Assembly (NCBI RefSeq): GCF_000283155.1
Contig: NW_004454282.1
Span: 380,783 to 444,782 of the forward strand
DNA length: 64,000 bases
Direction: 5' to 3'
Origin: Ceratotherium simum simum
Lineage: Eukaryota; Chordata; Mammalia; Perissodactyla; Rhinocerotidae
The notes under the pieces were generated by a model that was given only the letters and a program-made list of their open reading frames with translations, was not told the origin of the DNA and searched no databases. Positions 45,160 through 57,159 of the stretch are shown here, one piece after another. Positions within the stretch are counted from its first letter, which is position 1. Every line of letters begins with the position of its first letter. Both the position numbers and the translations under genes were made by a program.

Positions 45160-45600
45160 TGGCATTGTGATAGTTAAGATGGCCCAAAGAGCTTTCTGTG
45201 GCTCATCTCCGACACTGAATCCAGGCTGGCCCTGTGCAATCAGAAGATGCAGTGGAGATGATGCTGCATGGCTTCTGTGGCTAAGTCTTAAGGAGCCTTG
45301 CACTGTCCACCTTATTTTCCTGGTATGTTCACTCTGGAGGAAGCCACTGCCATGTTAGAAGCCTGACCAATATGCTATTAGGAAGCCCAAGCTAGCCACA
45401 AGGGGAAAGAGCAACTCCTGACAAGCCAACTGCTGTTCCAGCTCTCTCAGCCGATGTGCCAGGCATCTGAATTACCTTGGACACCCCCACCCAGCCAAGT
45501 CATTAGATAATTTCAGTCTTAAGTGCCATCTGTCTACAATTCCATGAGAGACCCCCAGGGGCAGATGCCTAGCTAAGCCCATCCACAGAAATGTGAGAAA
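45160..45600. repeat. Probable old LTR-like repeat, family not assigned
   Basis: GGAAGCCACTGCCATGTTAG, ATGTGCCAGGCATCTGAATT and AATAATAATCCATCACAATA resemble a common mammalian LTR-type repeat (MaLR-like), but I cannot place it. The 63-residue frame at 45,167-45,358 comes from it. Confidence 0.4.
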
Positions 45601-45604
45601 TAAT

Positions 45605-47420
45605 AATCCATCACAATAAGTCATGAAGTATCTGGGTAGTTTGTTATCCAGCAGTAGCTATCCAAAAACAGGTTTGTTGTAAATAAGAAGGGAGATAATG
45701 TGTTAAATTCCTCAAATAAAGGTGAGCAGCTGTTTTATTATAATTGTTTTAACAATCTCAAAACCAAGGCCTGTCTCTCTAATATCCTCAGAGGTTTCAT
45801 TATAATTTGCCATTGTGATGAGGATGGTGATCATTCTGTACTCCCTGGACAAGTACAGAGAGTATTTGTGGTTGGCTGGCAGCCAAGATGGTCATCCTTC
45901 TTCCTTACTGCAGGAGTTTAAAAATTCTGCCTTTTTTTTCACTCATATTTATTTTTCATAATGAATGGGATTTTCTACAATAACAGGCCTTTATTGTTAT
46001 GACAATAACAATACTTAGAACTTCTGATGGATCCGCATTCTGGATGATGGGGCTTCTTTCTCTGTTTTTATAGACTCTTTGTCTGGAAACTATAGGGGAA
46101 ATAGATGTGGTGGATTTTGAAAAAGTGTCAGTAAGGGTTGAAGAACAGTTGGCTGAGCAGCTTCTCAACAATTGGGAAAGGCTGCCAGAGTGACTGTCAA
46201 AGAGAAATTGGTTCTTTGGTGGTGTTATAAGCAAGCAGATAATGAAACAAAGAAAGAAGAAGTAGGAGGGACATGGAGGGGAAGAAATGAGAGATTTGAT
46301 ACTGGAACACCGGAACTATCTGTAGTAGGTCGAATGGGAGGAGTTGGGGAAGAGAAAAAGAAGCAACTAAGGGTTGGTTGGGACATCATCACTTAATGGG
46401 TTCACTCCCTCCCATGTGTAGTTAATTCTAGCTTTATTTAGTTCTTTTCTCTCTAGAGAAAGAAAAAAAAAGGTGACATGTATTGTCTTCTTTATATTGT
46501 AGTTGTTTGGAATCAAAGGGCGTTTTCTGTGAAGTCAGTTTTCCCATGTAGTTCTTCAGATTTCTTAAGTGTCATTGTCTCATCAAATTTAGAGTCTCCA
46601 TGCGTTTTATGACTTTAATGATTTTATGCATTTTAGCAGAGGGGACTAGAAGAAGATAATGGTATTTTGCAAAAAGTAATAAAGAGCAAATTACACATTC
46701 CAATGTTGATCTGTTCTCAAAAGAGAATGACTCAAAGTTTCTTCATAGCTTTTTAAAAAGTCTCTGATTTCTGTATTTTTCCTGGCTGTACCTAGATTTT
46801 ATTTCGAGGAAAATTTTACACAGTTACGTTATCCTTAATGTTTACTGATTTTCTGTAGAGTTAAAATGGACAAACGAAAGCCCTTGAGGATGAGAAATTT
46901 ATATTCTGATGTAGCAAAGTAAAAATATATGTACTGCAGCTTGAAATGTTAGAGAATTTTGGGAAATTACTTATGTGCCTGAGTTCATGAATTATTGAAT
47001 TTAGAATTCCTTTTTAAATTTATCACTGGATAGGTGCCTTAACAATCTTTTGATTTATTAAAAGTCACTTTCCAGAATTAGATTTAAAGACATTGTTTTC
47101 ATATGCTTTTCCTATGAAAATTGAGTATGTGTCTTATAAAGCCTGTATTTCTTTTCTATGACTTTGCCTATTCCTCTGTTATGAAAGATAATCCTTTTAG
47201 AACTGATGGAATTAAAAGTATTTGACCTCATCTGAAAAACTAGCCCATAGAAGTAAAAAGACATTTCATGATCTTTCTTCACTTGTTGCGAAGGCATTTG
47301 AGTTGAGGGATGCCCATTCTGACTTCCATCAGGAGGCAGAATACTTTCTTGTGTCTAGAGGTGTTTGGTCTCCTGGGTGTCATTTGCCTGTCAGTCCTTG
47401 TTGCAATTTTAGGGAAATTG
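45605..47420. other. Gene-free interval
   Basis: No gene recognised. Frames at 45,700-46,396 on both strands (73-92 residues) lack recognisable motifs and overlap one another. Confidence 0.4.
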
Positions 47421-47424
47421 TGCT

Positions 47425-47597
47425 TCTACTGGGGCTATGTATTAGAATCACCTATGAAACTTTTTGTTAATAGAGAGTCCCTGACCCCACAACCAGGTTT
47501 ATTAAGTCAGAGTCTCCAGGGTGGTGGTGTATTGAGCAAGTCTCACAGGTGATTTGAATTTATACCCAGTCTGGGTCTGAGAACCACTACTTTACAG
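47425..47597 (-). mobile_element. MER5A-like hAT-Charlie element
   Basis: TATGTATTAGAATCACCTAT, CCCTGACCCCACAACCAGGT, TTAAGTCAGAGTCTCCAGGG, CACAGGTGATTTGAATTTAT and TCTGAGAACCACTACTTTAC follow MER5A end to end. Confidence 0.85.
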
Positions 47598-47798
47598 ACA
47601 GGGCAACAGGTCGATGGATGATAGGATCTAGCGTGAACCACAGAAAAGCTGCAAGAAGAGAGCATGGAGGCACCCCTAATTTAGGAAGCACTTGGGTGTT
47701 GTGAATGATAGTGTAATCACTGCTAAAAATTTGTGATATTTCTGAGACATTTTTGTGTCCCCAGTTGTCTTGATGGTGTCTTCAGTTAAACCCTAGTG

Positions 47799-48418
47799 CC
47801 GTGATTCTCAACCAGGGGCAGTTTTGTCACCAGAGGATATTGGGCAATGCCTAGAGACATTTTGGTTGTCACAACTAGGGGGATGCTACTGACGTCTAAT
47901 GGGTAGAGGCCAGGAATAATGCTAAACACCCTACAATGCATGGGGGAGTTCCTGTATTAGACGAGGTGACCCAGAGAAACAGAACCAATAGGAGCTATAT
48001 CCCTATCTCTATCTCTATATACAAAGAGATATTATAAGGAAATGGCTGACGCAGTCATGGAGGCTGAGAAGTCCCAAAATCTGCAGTAGGCAAGCTGGAG
48101 ACCCAGGAGAGCTAATGGTGTAAGTTCCAGTCAGGGGTAATTCTCTCTCACTCAGCCTTTTTGTTCCATTCAGACCTTCAGTTAATTGGATAAGGGCCAC
48201 TCACCTTAGGAAGGGCAATCTGCTTTATTCAGTTTTCCAATTCAAATGGTAATTTTGTCCAAAACGCCCTGACAGACAAACTCATGATAATATGTGACCA
48301 AATGTATGGAAATCCTGTGGCCCAGTCTAGTTGACACATAAAATTAACCATCACAGCCCCCCCCACAACAAAGCATTATCTGTCCCCAAATAGCAATAGT
48401 GCCAAGGTTGAAAAACTG
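47799..48418 (+). mobile_element. MER20 hAT-Charlie element split by an LTR
   Basis: The left part is GTGATTCTCAACCAGGGGCA, CAATGCCTAGAGACATTTTG, ACACCCTACAATGCATGG; the right part is CCCCACAACAAAGCATTATC, ATAGTGCCAAGGTTGAAAAA. An imperfect 8-bp duplication, CCCTAGTG versus ATCTAGTG, flanks the whole. The LTR at 47,951-48,355 sits in the middle. Some MER20 copies have been recruited as enhancers in mammals; nothing here shows that for this one. Confidence 0.9.
47951..48355 (-). mobile_element. ERVL-type LTR nested in MER20
   Basis: On the plus strand: CCTGTATTAGACGAGGTGAC, CCAGAGAAACAGAACCAATA, AGAAGTCCCAAAATCTGCAG, AATTGGATAAGGGCCACTCA, GACACATAAAATTAACCATC. This is the reverse of the MLT2-like layout seen at 33,990-34,480, for example its 'gagccaattcc' and 'tctcctgagaa' ends. 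A solo LTR with no internal sequence. Confidence 0.78.
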
Positions 48419-48429
48419 ATCTAGTGAAG

Positions 48430-49135
48430 TGCAATGAAATTCTTCATTCTGAGAAAACATTCTGAGAGCTGTCATTGAAAAGAGTGTGACAGGCCAGGCA
48501 GGAGAGCACTGGGGATGGCCTGTGTGGACCTTGAGGAAGCCAGATGAAATAAGTAGGAAGAGAAGGCATGAACATAGGCTGAAGTCCTGGGACAGGAGTT
48601 CTAATGAACATCAGGAGCTTGGAAAGAGGCATGTTCATTGGAATATTATTTTTCCTGAAAGTGTAATATAAAATACAATTACAATATATCTTATAGTCTG
48701 TAAAAACAGGGCAAATTTAATATCAGCTTTAAGATAGTAAATCTGCTCTGTTCTATCAGACCTAATGGTAGTTCTTGAGCCTTGGAAACTAGAAACACAA
48801 GACAATGGTAGCATAAGTGAAGCCAGAGAGAATTTGATAGTAAATTGGATTCTGGGACTGTTGTCACCAGGAGAGGAAGTATCGGAGAAAGAGTTGGGTA
48901 ACTGGCCCACGCTTATTTCCTCTCCAGGGCTAGTAATGCGGCGATAGTGAGGGCAGAACTTTTTGTTTGGGGAGGTGGGGCTGGTCAGTGAAGATCAGGG
49001 GGTATTATGGGAACGGTGTGATTTACAATATGTTGTTTATTGTCTTCATAAATGTATCTCTAATTGCCTGATCTGTGTCCAGATTTGTTGTTCAGAATGA
49101 ATGGGGTTATCATAAGTATGGAAAATGGTTCCTGG
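48430..49135. other. Gene-free interval
   Basis: No gene recognised. Open frames on both strands at 48,444-48,947 are mutually overlapping and lack domains. Confidence 0.4.
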
Positions 49136-49139
49136 CTCT

Positions 49140-49645
49140 TGGAACTTAGGCCTAATTGGAGAGAAGAGGCTTAATTTTCTCTCAGGGATACCCTTTCCCC
49201 ATGTTTGGTCTGCTTGGTCTGAGAGGTGTTGGCTTTGTCCTTGGCTCTAGAGTTGAGTTTGTGACATAGGCATACTGTCTCAGAAGCATTTGGCCATAAG
49301 TCTCATTCAGGTATGGACCCATGATCTCAGGTGATCCATTCAGGTACATTGATGCTCATTCTAAGACTCCTTTCTTCCTTTACTTCTGAATTTGGTGGTG
49401 TGAAGATGTAATCCCAAGTTCTTGGCAGTCATTTTACCATCCTAAAGGGAGGCATTGACTAAAAGTGTATTCAATTCAAAGGAGGACAAAACTGAGAGAC
49501 ATGATATCGTTTGTGCTCCTGGATGAAGCTGTGTCTGAAGCCAGTATAGTCCCAGAAGTCAGTTATGTAAACCATTAAATTTCCGTTTAGATTACACCAG
49601 TTCGTGTTGTATTTCCTTTCAGTGACAACTGAAAAAATTCCTAAA
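49140..49645 (+). mobile_element. Probable MaLR-like LTR, diverged
   Basis: The 3' part carries phrases typical of MLT1-like LTR ends: CTGGATGAAGCTGTGTCTGA, AGCCAGTATAGTCCCAGAAG, TTATGTAAACCATTAAATTT and TTTCAGTGACAACTGAAAAA. The 5' boundary is uncertain. Confidence 0.5.
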
Positions 49646-49649
49646 AGAT

Positions 49650-50925
49650 ATGCTGAATTATTAGGAGAAACTGTACAGTAAGAGAGGGAGTGTTGGAGCC
49701 AAGTAATAACTAATGGATTAGTCTTTCTTATTCCGTTATTTAGTCTTTGTGAACATATTCATAATATTCTTCCATTCTTGTATGTTTGTGTTTTGGCCAG
49801 TTTAGCAAAATGCACAGTCTGCCTCTAATGCTTCAGTTAAGGCATTTTTCATATTTTAGAGAGTTGTATTTGAGAAGTTATATAGGAATTTGTGAGAAAT
49901 TCTTAGAAATATATATATATTTTAGAAATAATTCTTAGAAAATTAAATTATAACATTGGTTCCTTGGTAATAAAAAAAAAAAGAAATCCTAGAGTGTTCC
50001 AGATGTGTAAACAGGGGCAATATACTTTATGTATTTGTAATTACAGGTGCCACTCAATACAATTGACTGTGTTTGCTTTTTTATTAGTGCACTGTAGGAA
50101 TTAGTTAATTGTAAAGTCTGTTCTTATCCAACAACGTGAAATGAGTAAGATAGAAATATATGGGTTATAGTTTGAAGGATTAGTTGCATTTCATCCTGTT
50201 TCATATGATTGCTGAAATGCAAAAACTAAAATAGGACATGTGTGACATAACAAATTAGAATCTGGGAGAGGAAAAATATTTTCACAGTGTCTAAAACCAT
50301 TGAATCAAAATAATTGTGTAGATCATACTTGAGTTCAGATATAACCTAGATAAATTCTCTAGCTGTGGCACCCATCTGTCAAAAAATAAAACTCTGGCTC
50401 TCACTTAAAATGGCTCTTTAAGACTAAGGTCATCTAGCTGTATCTAAAATGGACATGAAATGTCAATTCATACGTTATAGTGGCACATTTCATATTGCTC
50501 TACTTAAGGCTATGTCAGCCTTACCCATAAAAAGCAAATGATTTAGGTCTTATTCTAAATGAACTAAGCAGAGATATCAGCAATGGGACTGACTTGCCAC
50601 TACAGACAAAGGGAATGTGCACAGGGGCGGCAGGACCACTTCCTCAGTGTCCTGAGTCTGGAACTGTGCGGTGTTCCAAGTCAGGATGCCTTCTCTGTAT
50701 TTTTCTACATTTTCATTCCCTGTACCTGATAATTTGGTGGTGGTGGTGGTGGGGGTGTTGGGAAAGATTCTTGACTTAAAATGAGTTTTGTTACCTTCAA
50801 GCCATTCACTTGCTAAAGTTGTCTTGGTGTGTTATTTTATGTAACTTTATCACATTGGAAGGTTTATGAACATTCTGTGGAAAGAAGATTACATTTGGGG
50901 AGCTCTGCTCATCAGGCTTTACCCA
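49650..50925. other. Gene-free interval with a (GGT)n run
   Basis: No gene recognised. A short (GGT)n tract (TGGTGGTGGTGGTGGGGGTG) lies at about 50,733-50,753 and can form G-rich secondary structure. Confidence 0.45.
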
Positions 50926-50929
50926 CAAG

Positions 50930-51330
50930 TGACAGAAATGTGCTGCAGATGATTTAAGCAGGAAGACATAAATTTTTGGAAAGATATTAAAGTCCAGCTG
51001 AGAGATTGGAGAGTCAGTCTTAGAGGATGACAAAGTCCAAGGAGGCAGGCATCCCCACAGCTACAACCTCCCAAGAAAGTGGTGGTGTCAACACCACTGC
51101 TCAGCCCTGGCTGCTGCACTAGACATTGGACATTACTGCTAGTACCAATGCCTCTGCTGCCCTTGAGACTGAATGTTGCTGCTTCTGTTGCCACCGTGTT
51201 CATACTGCTCCATATTCTTCGCTTCTCTGGATCCCATTTGAACTCCTGGGAGCAATGCATCTCATTGGCTGAGTATATATCAGGCATTTGTTCCCAGACA
51301 GCAAGGAGGCTGGGAAAGTGAGTAGCCTGC
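50930..51330. repeat. Probable old interspersed repeat with trinucleotide-like CTG-rich core
   Basis: GACTGAATGTTGCTGCTTCT, GTTGCCACCGTGTTCATACT, CATCTCATTGGCTGAGTATA and GCAAGGAGGCTGGGAAAGTG are phrases I associate with a common mammalian repeat. The end resembles the copies at 13,290 and 15,120. The 122-residue minus-strand frame at 50,919-51,287 and its plus-strand mirror come from this repeat and are not genes. Confidence 0.5.
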
Positions 51331-51334
51331 TATT

Positions 51335-52995
51335 TTAACTTCTGTAATGGGAATCATATTGCCCTCCAGTACATCTTCTTATGGTGGAGACTTCCCAAAA
51401 GAGGAAGAGGCTTCAAATGCCTGGCAGCCAAAGAAGAGATAACTGTGTATGGTTTTAGTGGGTGCAGCAATGGGGTGGGGGGTGGGGAGAAAGGAGTAGA
51501 GAGGAGTTTTCCGGAAAGTAGGAGAGAGAGAGATTTTTCTAGGAGACTTAGGTACTGCATCTTTTCTTCTCTAACAGATGAAGATGTGGCCTTCTGGGTA
51601 CTGGGATTTGTTAACGAACCAGCAGAGCCAATATTTGTAAACATTCCCTTAAATGGAAGAGCGTAGATCCAGGGCTCCCAAACATTCTTGGTTCATGGTG
51701 CTCTTAGTATCTCAGTAATGTTTTCACAGCACCCCTGGCCCCAAAGAAATACTCAACAGTTTCCTTTATGAAGTAGTTAGGTTGAAACAAATTAATAAAT
51801 ATTTATGTCCTAACATAATTCGAAAACAATTATAGTATTTGAAAAAACACACAAATTGAAAGAACAATATTTTTATTCCTGTCTTAACCATAGTTACTTA
51901 TGAATAGGCTATGTCTCTTGTGTTGGGCACTGAGTGACTTCTCAAACATTGGAATTTGATTGAACACTGCCACCCTATTTTCTGTCCGCATTGATTTTCA
52001 AACCGCTCATTTTGTCATAACAATTATATGAACCCAGCTTTGCGAAAATATGATATCGTCAAAAGGAATGTAGAATCTAATGTGGAAACTGTAACTGCCT
52101 TGGACTACCTTGAAAGTTTAACACAACTAGGGAACCATGGAAATAAATTGTCAGTGAAGTTCTAATGGGATGATGATGGAAATTTGAGTTTAAGGGCACT
52201 CTTGCAAGACAGCTTGGTTGGGGAATGTTACAGGAGCTGGGTGGTTCCAGAACCAAGGGCTGGGGAAAAGGTATGCCAAGGTGCACAGTAAACTTTCCTC
52301 TTCAGTTTAGCCACTCTGCTTCTGCTCTGTATTTTCTTTTGTAAATCAATCAGGCCCTTATCACAGATGTGTACAATCTTTTCCTTTCAATCCGCAGAAC
52401 TCACCTAAAAAACTGCAGCTTTTTAACTCTTTATTTATTGACTCATGAGAAAACACATCTTTCTTCGTATATAATTAGCAGAAAGATGAATACCTCTGCT
52501 ACCTAGATCAGGCCAATAAGGAATTAGGTATATCTGAAGGCATGGTTTCTTTTTTTGGTATTGTGTATATTAGCACAAAGCTCGAGTCTGCTTCAAAATT
52601 TGTATTTTGAGTTTGGAAAAATACTTCCTTTTCTTTTTTTCTGAGCTACTCATTCATCTGCTCTCTACTTGTATATGCCCGGGTATGTTATATATATATG
52701 AGTTAAACTGTTTCATTGTGATAAGAGTACCCTCTGATTTTGGTAAGAATTCCAGCTCCTTTTCTTTTCAAGTTCCCAAGTTTCATTATCTACCAGCCTG
52801 ACCAAACTCAATATACAGTCTATAAAATAAAGGGTTATATGGATCCTTCCAATTAGATATTACTTACCCCTCTTCTTCAGCTGGAATACTAGTTGTTGGG
52901 AGAGTTGGGAAAAAATTCCTAAAATGTGGAGCACTTTAGCATTTTAAATGCTTTTCCTCCATGACAATAGGCACCTTTCTACAAAGTTGTCATAT
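51335..52995. other. Gene-free interval, possible hAT remnant
   Basis: No gene recognised. GGGCTCCCAAACATTCTTGG and TTTCACAGCACCCCTGGCCC at 51,670-51,745 resemble the start of a hAT-type DNA transposon, but the family is not certain. The 96-residue minus-strand frame at 51,354-51,644 has no domain. Confidence 0.4.
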
Positions 52996-53001
52996 GGGTT
53001 G

Positions 53002-53402
53002 CTGTGGTAGACAGAATAATGGTCCCCAGCAAAAATGTCCATGTCCTAATCCCTGGGAAGAGGGAGGCAGGAGAGTTAGAGTCAGAGGAGGAGGTGTGAT
53101 GATGGAAACAGAAGTCTCAGTGATGCGATGGCTGGCTCTGAAGATGGACAAGGACCACAAGCCAAGGAATGAGAGCCTCCTCAAGAAGCTGGAAACGGCA
53201 AGAAAATGGATTCTCTTCTAAATCTCCTAAAAGGAACACAGCCTGCCAATATTTGATGTTAGCCCAGTGAGACCCTTCTGACTTCCAGAACTGTAAGATA
53301 ATAAATTCATATTGTTTTAATTCATAAAGTCATATTGTTTAATTCAATATAATTCACTGCATTTGTGGTAATTTGTCACATCAGCAGTAGGAAATGCATA
53401 CA
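53002..53402 (+). mobile_element. MLT1-type LTR (ERVL-MaLR), internally deleted
   Basis: Sense LTR: GGTAGACAGAATAATGGTCC, TGTCCATGTCCTAATCCCTG, GGGAGGCAGGAGAGTTAGAG, GATGCGATGGCTGGCTCTGA, AGACCCTTCTGACTTCCAGA, ACTGTAAGATAATAAATTCA (polyadenylation signal) and AGTAGGAAATGCATACAG. The block usually found between the first and second of these groups is missing. The 86-residue frame at 52,961-53,221 is LTR-derived. Confidence 0.88.
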
Positions 53403-53404
53403 GG

Positions 53405-54545
53405 TGTGAAGTTGAAGAAACCCACAGAATGTTCACTGAGACTTTTGAAATGAATCTTTAACTTACACTCTAGAATGATGTGGCTCTCAGAGTCACCAAC
53501 TGATAACTACATAATCACACCTTCAGTGTTCTCGGGTTTACCACAAGCAGAATTACACCATACTTGTTTTCAGGCAGATGTACTCTCACTATGAAATACT
53601 TTTCACTTGGCGTTCTGGTGATTGCCTCCAGAAAGCTTAAAGCCTTTGGCAGATGCATCCATTTTATGAATCTAGCTTCAGTAAAAACAAATCACTGACT
53701 GTTAGTGGCTTGGTCAGGAACCGAGGGTGGGTCTACAAATCTAAAGCTGATGGTCATTAGACCTTGCTACTGTCAGTACGTATTTCTTCATCCTGATACA
53801 TCTCACATTCATTTGATGACAGTTTAATTGTTTCTGTCATCGGCATGTTAACTGTTTACACATAAAACTATAGGTCACTGTTTTGCTTTTCCATGGGGCT
53901 ATGTTGACTGCTCATACAAAGATGAAAGCAAAGGATGTACAATGTGGGTGCATGCAACTTTTCCCAGTATTTGTGGAAGCATCCATCTCTATATATGATT
54001 ACCATGAATAATATCTTTTCATAAAAATATTTTGTAATCTCTCCAAGATATACTAGCCTTCTCTGCTTCTTTTAGAGTTTGGGCCTCTGCATTCCTGCCT
54101 TTTGGACATTCTTTTATTTCTCACTCTGGTTTTCTTCTTAACTAGATTCAAATATATGTCCTGCTTTGTACCTTCATTACATAAGCGATTTATCTCAAGG
54201 TCACTCAGAGTTTGATGCCTACTCCCTCTGGATGGTTCACTGTACTGCAGTACAGCCACAAATTTTCAGACCATCTCATGATTTTTGGTACATCTTCATT
54301 TCTTCATTTTAGAGACTGAAGGTTTTGTTTTTTGTTGTTGTTGTTTTAAGGTTTCCCATTTTCTTTATGACTTGGAATAAACCATGACTGCCTTAATTAA
54401 TAAAATAGGTCTGTTTGGATATATGTTTTCTTCTTCCTTTATTTGTGGGTTTGGTTCACAGTTACCTTCCCAGATGTTTTGTTTGCTAATGAGGTTAAAC
54501 CAAAGATTGTCAGTTCTGATTCTGCATAAACTGTGTCAAAACTAT
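53405..54545. other. Gene-free interval
   Basis: No gene or confident repeat recognised. A (TTG)n run (TTTTTTGTTGTTGTTGTT) lies near 54,330. Confidence 0.4.
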
Positions 54546-54549
54546 ATTA

Positions 54550-54715
54550 GGTTCAATAATGTTCATTTTTTCATTTAGTCTTCACAACAACTTTTAGGAG
54601 GAGGTGAAAATATTCCTGCTTTAGAGATGACGAATCTGAGGTTCAGAGGGTCACCAGCAGAATGAAACTTTCAGCCCGGATCATCAGTCTAAATTTTTAC
54701 TCCTTTTATTATTTC
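54550..54715 (-). mobile_element. MIR SINE
   Basis: Reverse MIR: CATTTAGTCTTCACAACAAC, TTTAGAGATGACGAATCTGA, GGTTCAGAGGGTCACCAGCA. Confidence 0.75.
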
Positions 54716-54729
54716 ACTCTGCCAATTTT

Positions 54730-54965
54730 ATTAATAACTAGTATTTGTTAAATGCAGGCTATGTGCTAGGTAGGCATTGCACTCAGTCCTTTATTTACAT
54801 TTACTCATCTATTCCACAATCCTGTGAGCTATTATTATCTCTGATTTATATGAAGGGAAAGTGAGTTTTTGGTTAAGCGATTGCCCAAGGTTCTGTTGTT
54901 AGTGAGCGCAGAATCAGAAACCACACGGATATGCCGTGTCCTCCAGAGTCTGAGCTCTTGCGTTG
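54730..54965 (-). mobile_element. MIR SINE, second adjacent copy
   Basis: Reverse MIR: TATGTGCTAGGTAGGCATTG, CTATTCCACAATCCTGTGAG, GCTATTATTATCTCTGATTT and CCTCCAGAGTCTGAGCTCTT. It follows the previous MIR in the same orientation after a short gap. Confidence 0.82.
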
Positions 54966-54969
54966 TGAT

Positions 54970-55670
54970 GAGCCATTAAAGGTGACAGTAGTAATTAGAC
55001 AGCCATGACTAATTTTAATGGGTGATATAAGTTGATTTATACCGTCATGTTTTGGTTACTTTTTAGGCCTTCTGAGGTATGCGTGCTTGAACTGTAGCAG
55101 TGAATGATGTAAGGGGGACGTAGGGTTTCTGAGCCCCCCTTTTTTGAATTACAGTAGTAGTTGAGACTAAGAAGATAAATTAGAGCTGGATGTCAGCAAA
55201 GCTCAGTCCCTTTCTTCATTTCTTTGACCACAGCCCACATACGAAGTCCTAGAAGTCTTCTGGACACGGGAGGTTCTAGCCTCTGGCCTTAAAATTATTC
55301 TTCCGCTTCTATGTTGATAAAATACAAGTTCCTTTTACCTGAAAGCTTTCCTGTAGATTGTTCCCATGATAATTCACTCAAACTAATGGCATCTCAGTTT
55401 GTCTGTGTCTACCTTATGGGTTTTTGTAGAGGTTCTAGAAGAGAAAGACAAGCACTTGCCTGAAGAATGGTTCTCATTGTAGAAAGTTCATCAGCCTTGG
55501 ATGAGCACATAGATCAAGGAGTTCAGGGCAGGGAGGTATAGAGGGTGATTGTGAGGGGCTATGTGTGGCACTTGCCTATCGGTCATGGTTGATGCAGCTC
55601 TGCCCACATTCAACATGGACTGTTGAGGATCTGGGTTGTATTGTATTCATCCTTCTGGTCTCAGTTTCTA
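54970..55670. other. Gene-free interval
   Basis: No gene recognised. The 115-residue frame beginning at 55,565 runs into the ERE and is not a gene. Confidence 0.4.
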
Positions 55671-55685
55671 ATATTAATGCTTATT

Positions 55686-55937
55686 ATTTTTTTTTTTTTT
55701 TGGTGAGGAAGATTGGCCCTGAGCTAACATCTATTGCCAATCTGTCTTTTTGCTTGAGGAAAATTGTTGCTGAGCTAACATCTGTGCCAGTCTTTCCTCC
55801 ATTTTGTATGTGGGATGTCGCCACAGCATGGCTTGATGAGCAGTGTGTAGGTCCGCGCCAGGGATCCAAACCCATGAACCTTGGGCTGCCGAAGCAGAGT
55901 ATGCAAACTTAATCACTATGCCACTGGGCAGGCCCCA
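55686..55937 (-). mobile_element. ERE SINE, long form, with 13-bp target duplication
   Basis: On the plus strand: T-run, GGTGAGGAAGATTGGCCCTG, two tail modules, ATTTTGTATGTGGGATGTCG, GGATCCAAACCCATGAACC (B-box complement, diverged), ending CACTGGGCAGGCCCC. ATTAATGCTTATT is exactly duplicated at 55,673-55,685 and 55,938-55,950. It is diverged in the body, so an older insertion with well-preserved flanks. Confidence 0.95.
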
Positions 55938-55954
55938 ATTAATGCTTATTCTCA

Positions 55955-56925
55955 AACCTAGAATTGGGAACCTGAAGAGAAGGCAGTGCCTAGCTGGAGT
56001 GGTGTCCTGTTGCGAAGACAGAAAAATCTACGCAGAATTTCTCTAGAGAAATTTCTCAACACTGGGGTCACCCTGTTTATACCAGATTTATTTTACTTAT
56101 ATAAATAGGAATATATGTGCAAGGAAGATAAGATACTACTATAAGGCTTTTGCACCATGATATACATTCTCCCTCCTCCCCCAGGAAAGCACTGCCAATT
56201 AAAACAATTTTGAGAGGGGTCTCATGAGAGTAGATGTGGATGTGGATGTTATCTCTGATGCTGTGGGTTTATTTTTCATAATTTTCTGCCCAAAGAGAGT
56301 GGTTTTCAACCTCACATTTCCTTTGCTCATTTGGAAATACAGTAGCAGAAGGGTGAAGAGTCTGTGACCCACAACTAAAATCTGTGTTCTCTTGTCACTT
56401 TGTCAAATTAGTTCTGGTGGCATTTTGTTTTCCTCTGGAAGTAAATCGCTGTTAAGCCATTCTTTATAAAGCAGTCTACACATTTATCACACCACAATGA
56501 TTTGAACCCATTTAGAGAATTTTAAGGTACAGTTGGCCGTGTCGCTGGCCTAGCAACTCTGGCCGTGTCACATTACATGTCTCTCCATCCCTGGGCTACC
56601 ATTAATACTTCAGAATGGAAACTGGAGGCTTTGTCACTCAGAGGCTTGGAAATAATCATATAAAACACAATAGTGTGACAAGGGGAGATTGAGCTTTTGA
56701 TTTTTCCAAGTTAACCAAGAGTGAGAAGACTGATAGGAAAGGGCAGATGACAGGGAAAAATCAGGCCTAATGATAAAATATCCTGAAAACTTCAGCTTTT
56801 AGCTTTTGTGATTTATTTGCCTCACACACTGTTTAATTGTTATGAAGTTTACTGAAAGCAACAATTGGCTTTGGCTTTTTGCATAAATTAATCATGCCAA
56901 CCATTAAATGTGAAATGCAGTTTCA
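55955..56925. other. Gene-free interval
   Basis: No gene or confident repeat recognised. Confidence 0.4.
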
Positions 56926-56929
56926 GTCA

Positions 56930-57155
56930 TATTTGTTGAGCAGTTTCTAAGAGCTTGACATTCTTGCTCTGCACTTTACATACAGTTTCTCATTAGCCTC
57001 CTTACAAACCTATATGGTAAGTAGTATTATCATTCCCACTTTCAATACAAGGATATTTGGGAATTAGAAACCTTAAGTAATTTGACTAAGGTCATGTAGC
57101 CTAGTATAGTAGGCTGGAACACAAACCCAGGATGCTCTAATTACTATATTAGAAT
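56930..57155 (-). mobile_element. MIR SINE
   Basis: Reverse MIR: TTGTTGAGCAGTTTCTAAGA, CAGTTTCTCATTAGCCTCCT, TACAAACCTATATGGTAAGT, CCTTAAGTAATTTGACTAAG, CTGGAACACAAACCCAGGAT. Confidence 0.85.
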
Positions 57156-57159
57156 AATT

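Noticed and set aside
50919..51287. 122-residue minus-strand frame with an opposite-strand 80-residue mirror
   Set aside because: It lies over a repeat-like CTG-rich block. Both strands are open at the same place, a sign of composition and not coding.
53002..53221. 86-residue frame that looks charged and protein-like
   Set aside because: It is the translation of an MLT1-type LTR; the same phrases occur in LTR consensus sequence.
1722..55937. Many tRNA-like segments with A and B boxes
   Set aside because: All belong to SINE bodies with tails and target duplications. None folds as a complete functional tRNA gene with its own terminator and mature ends.
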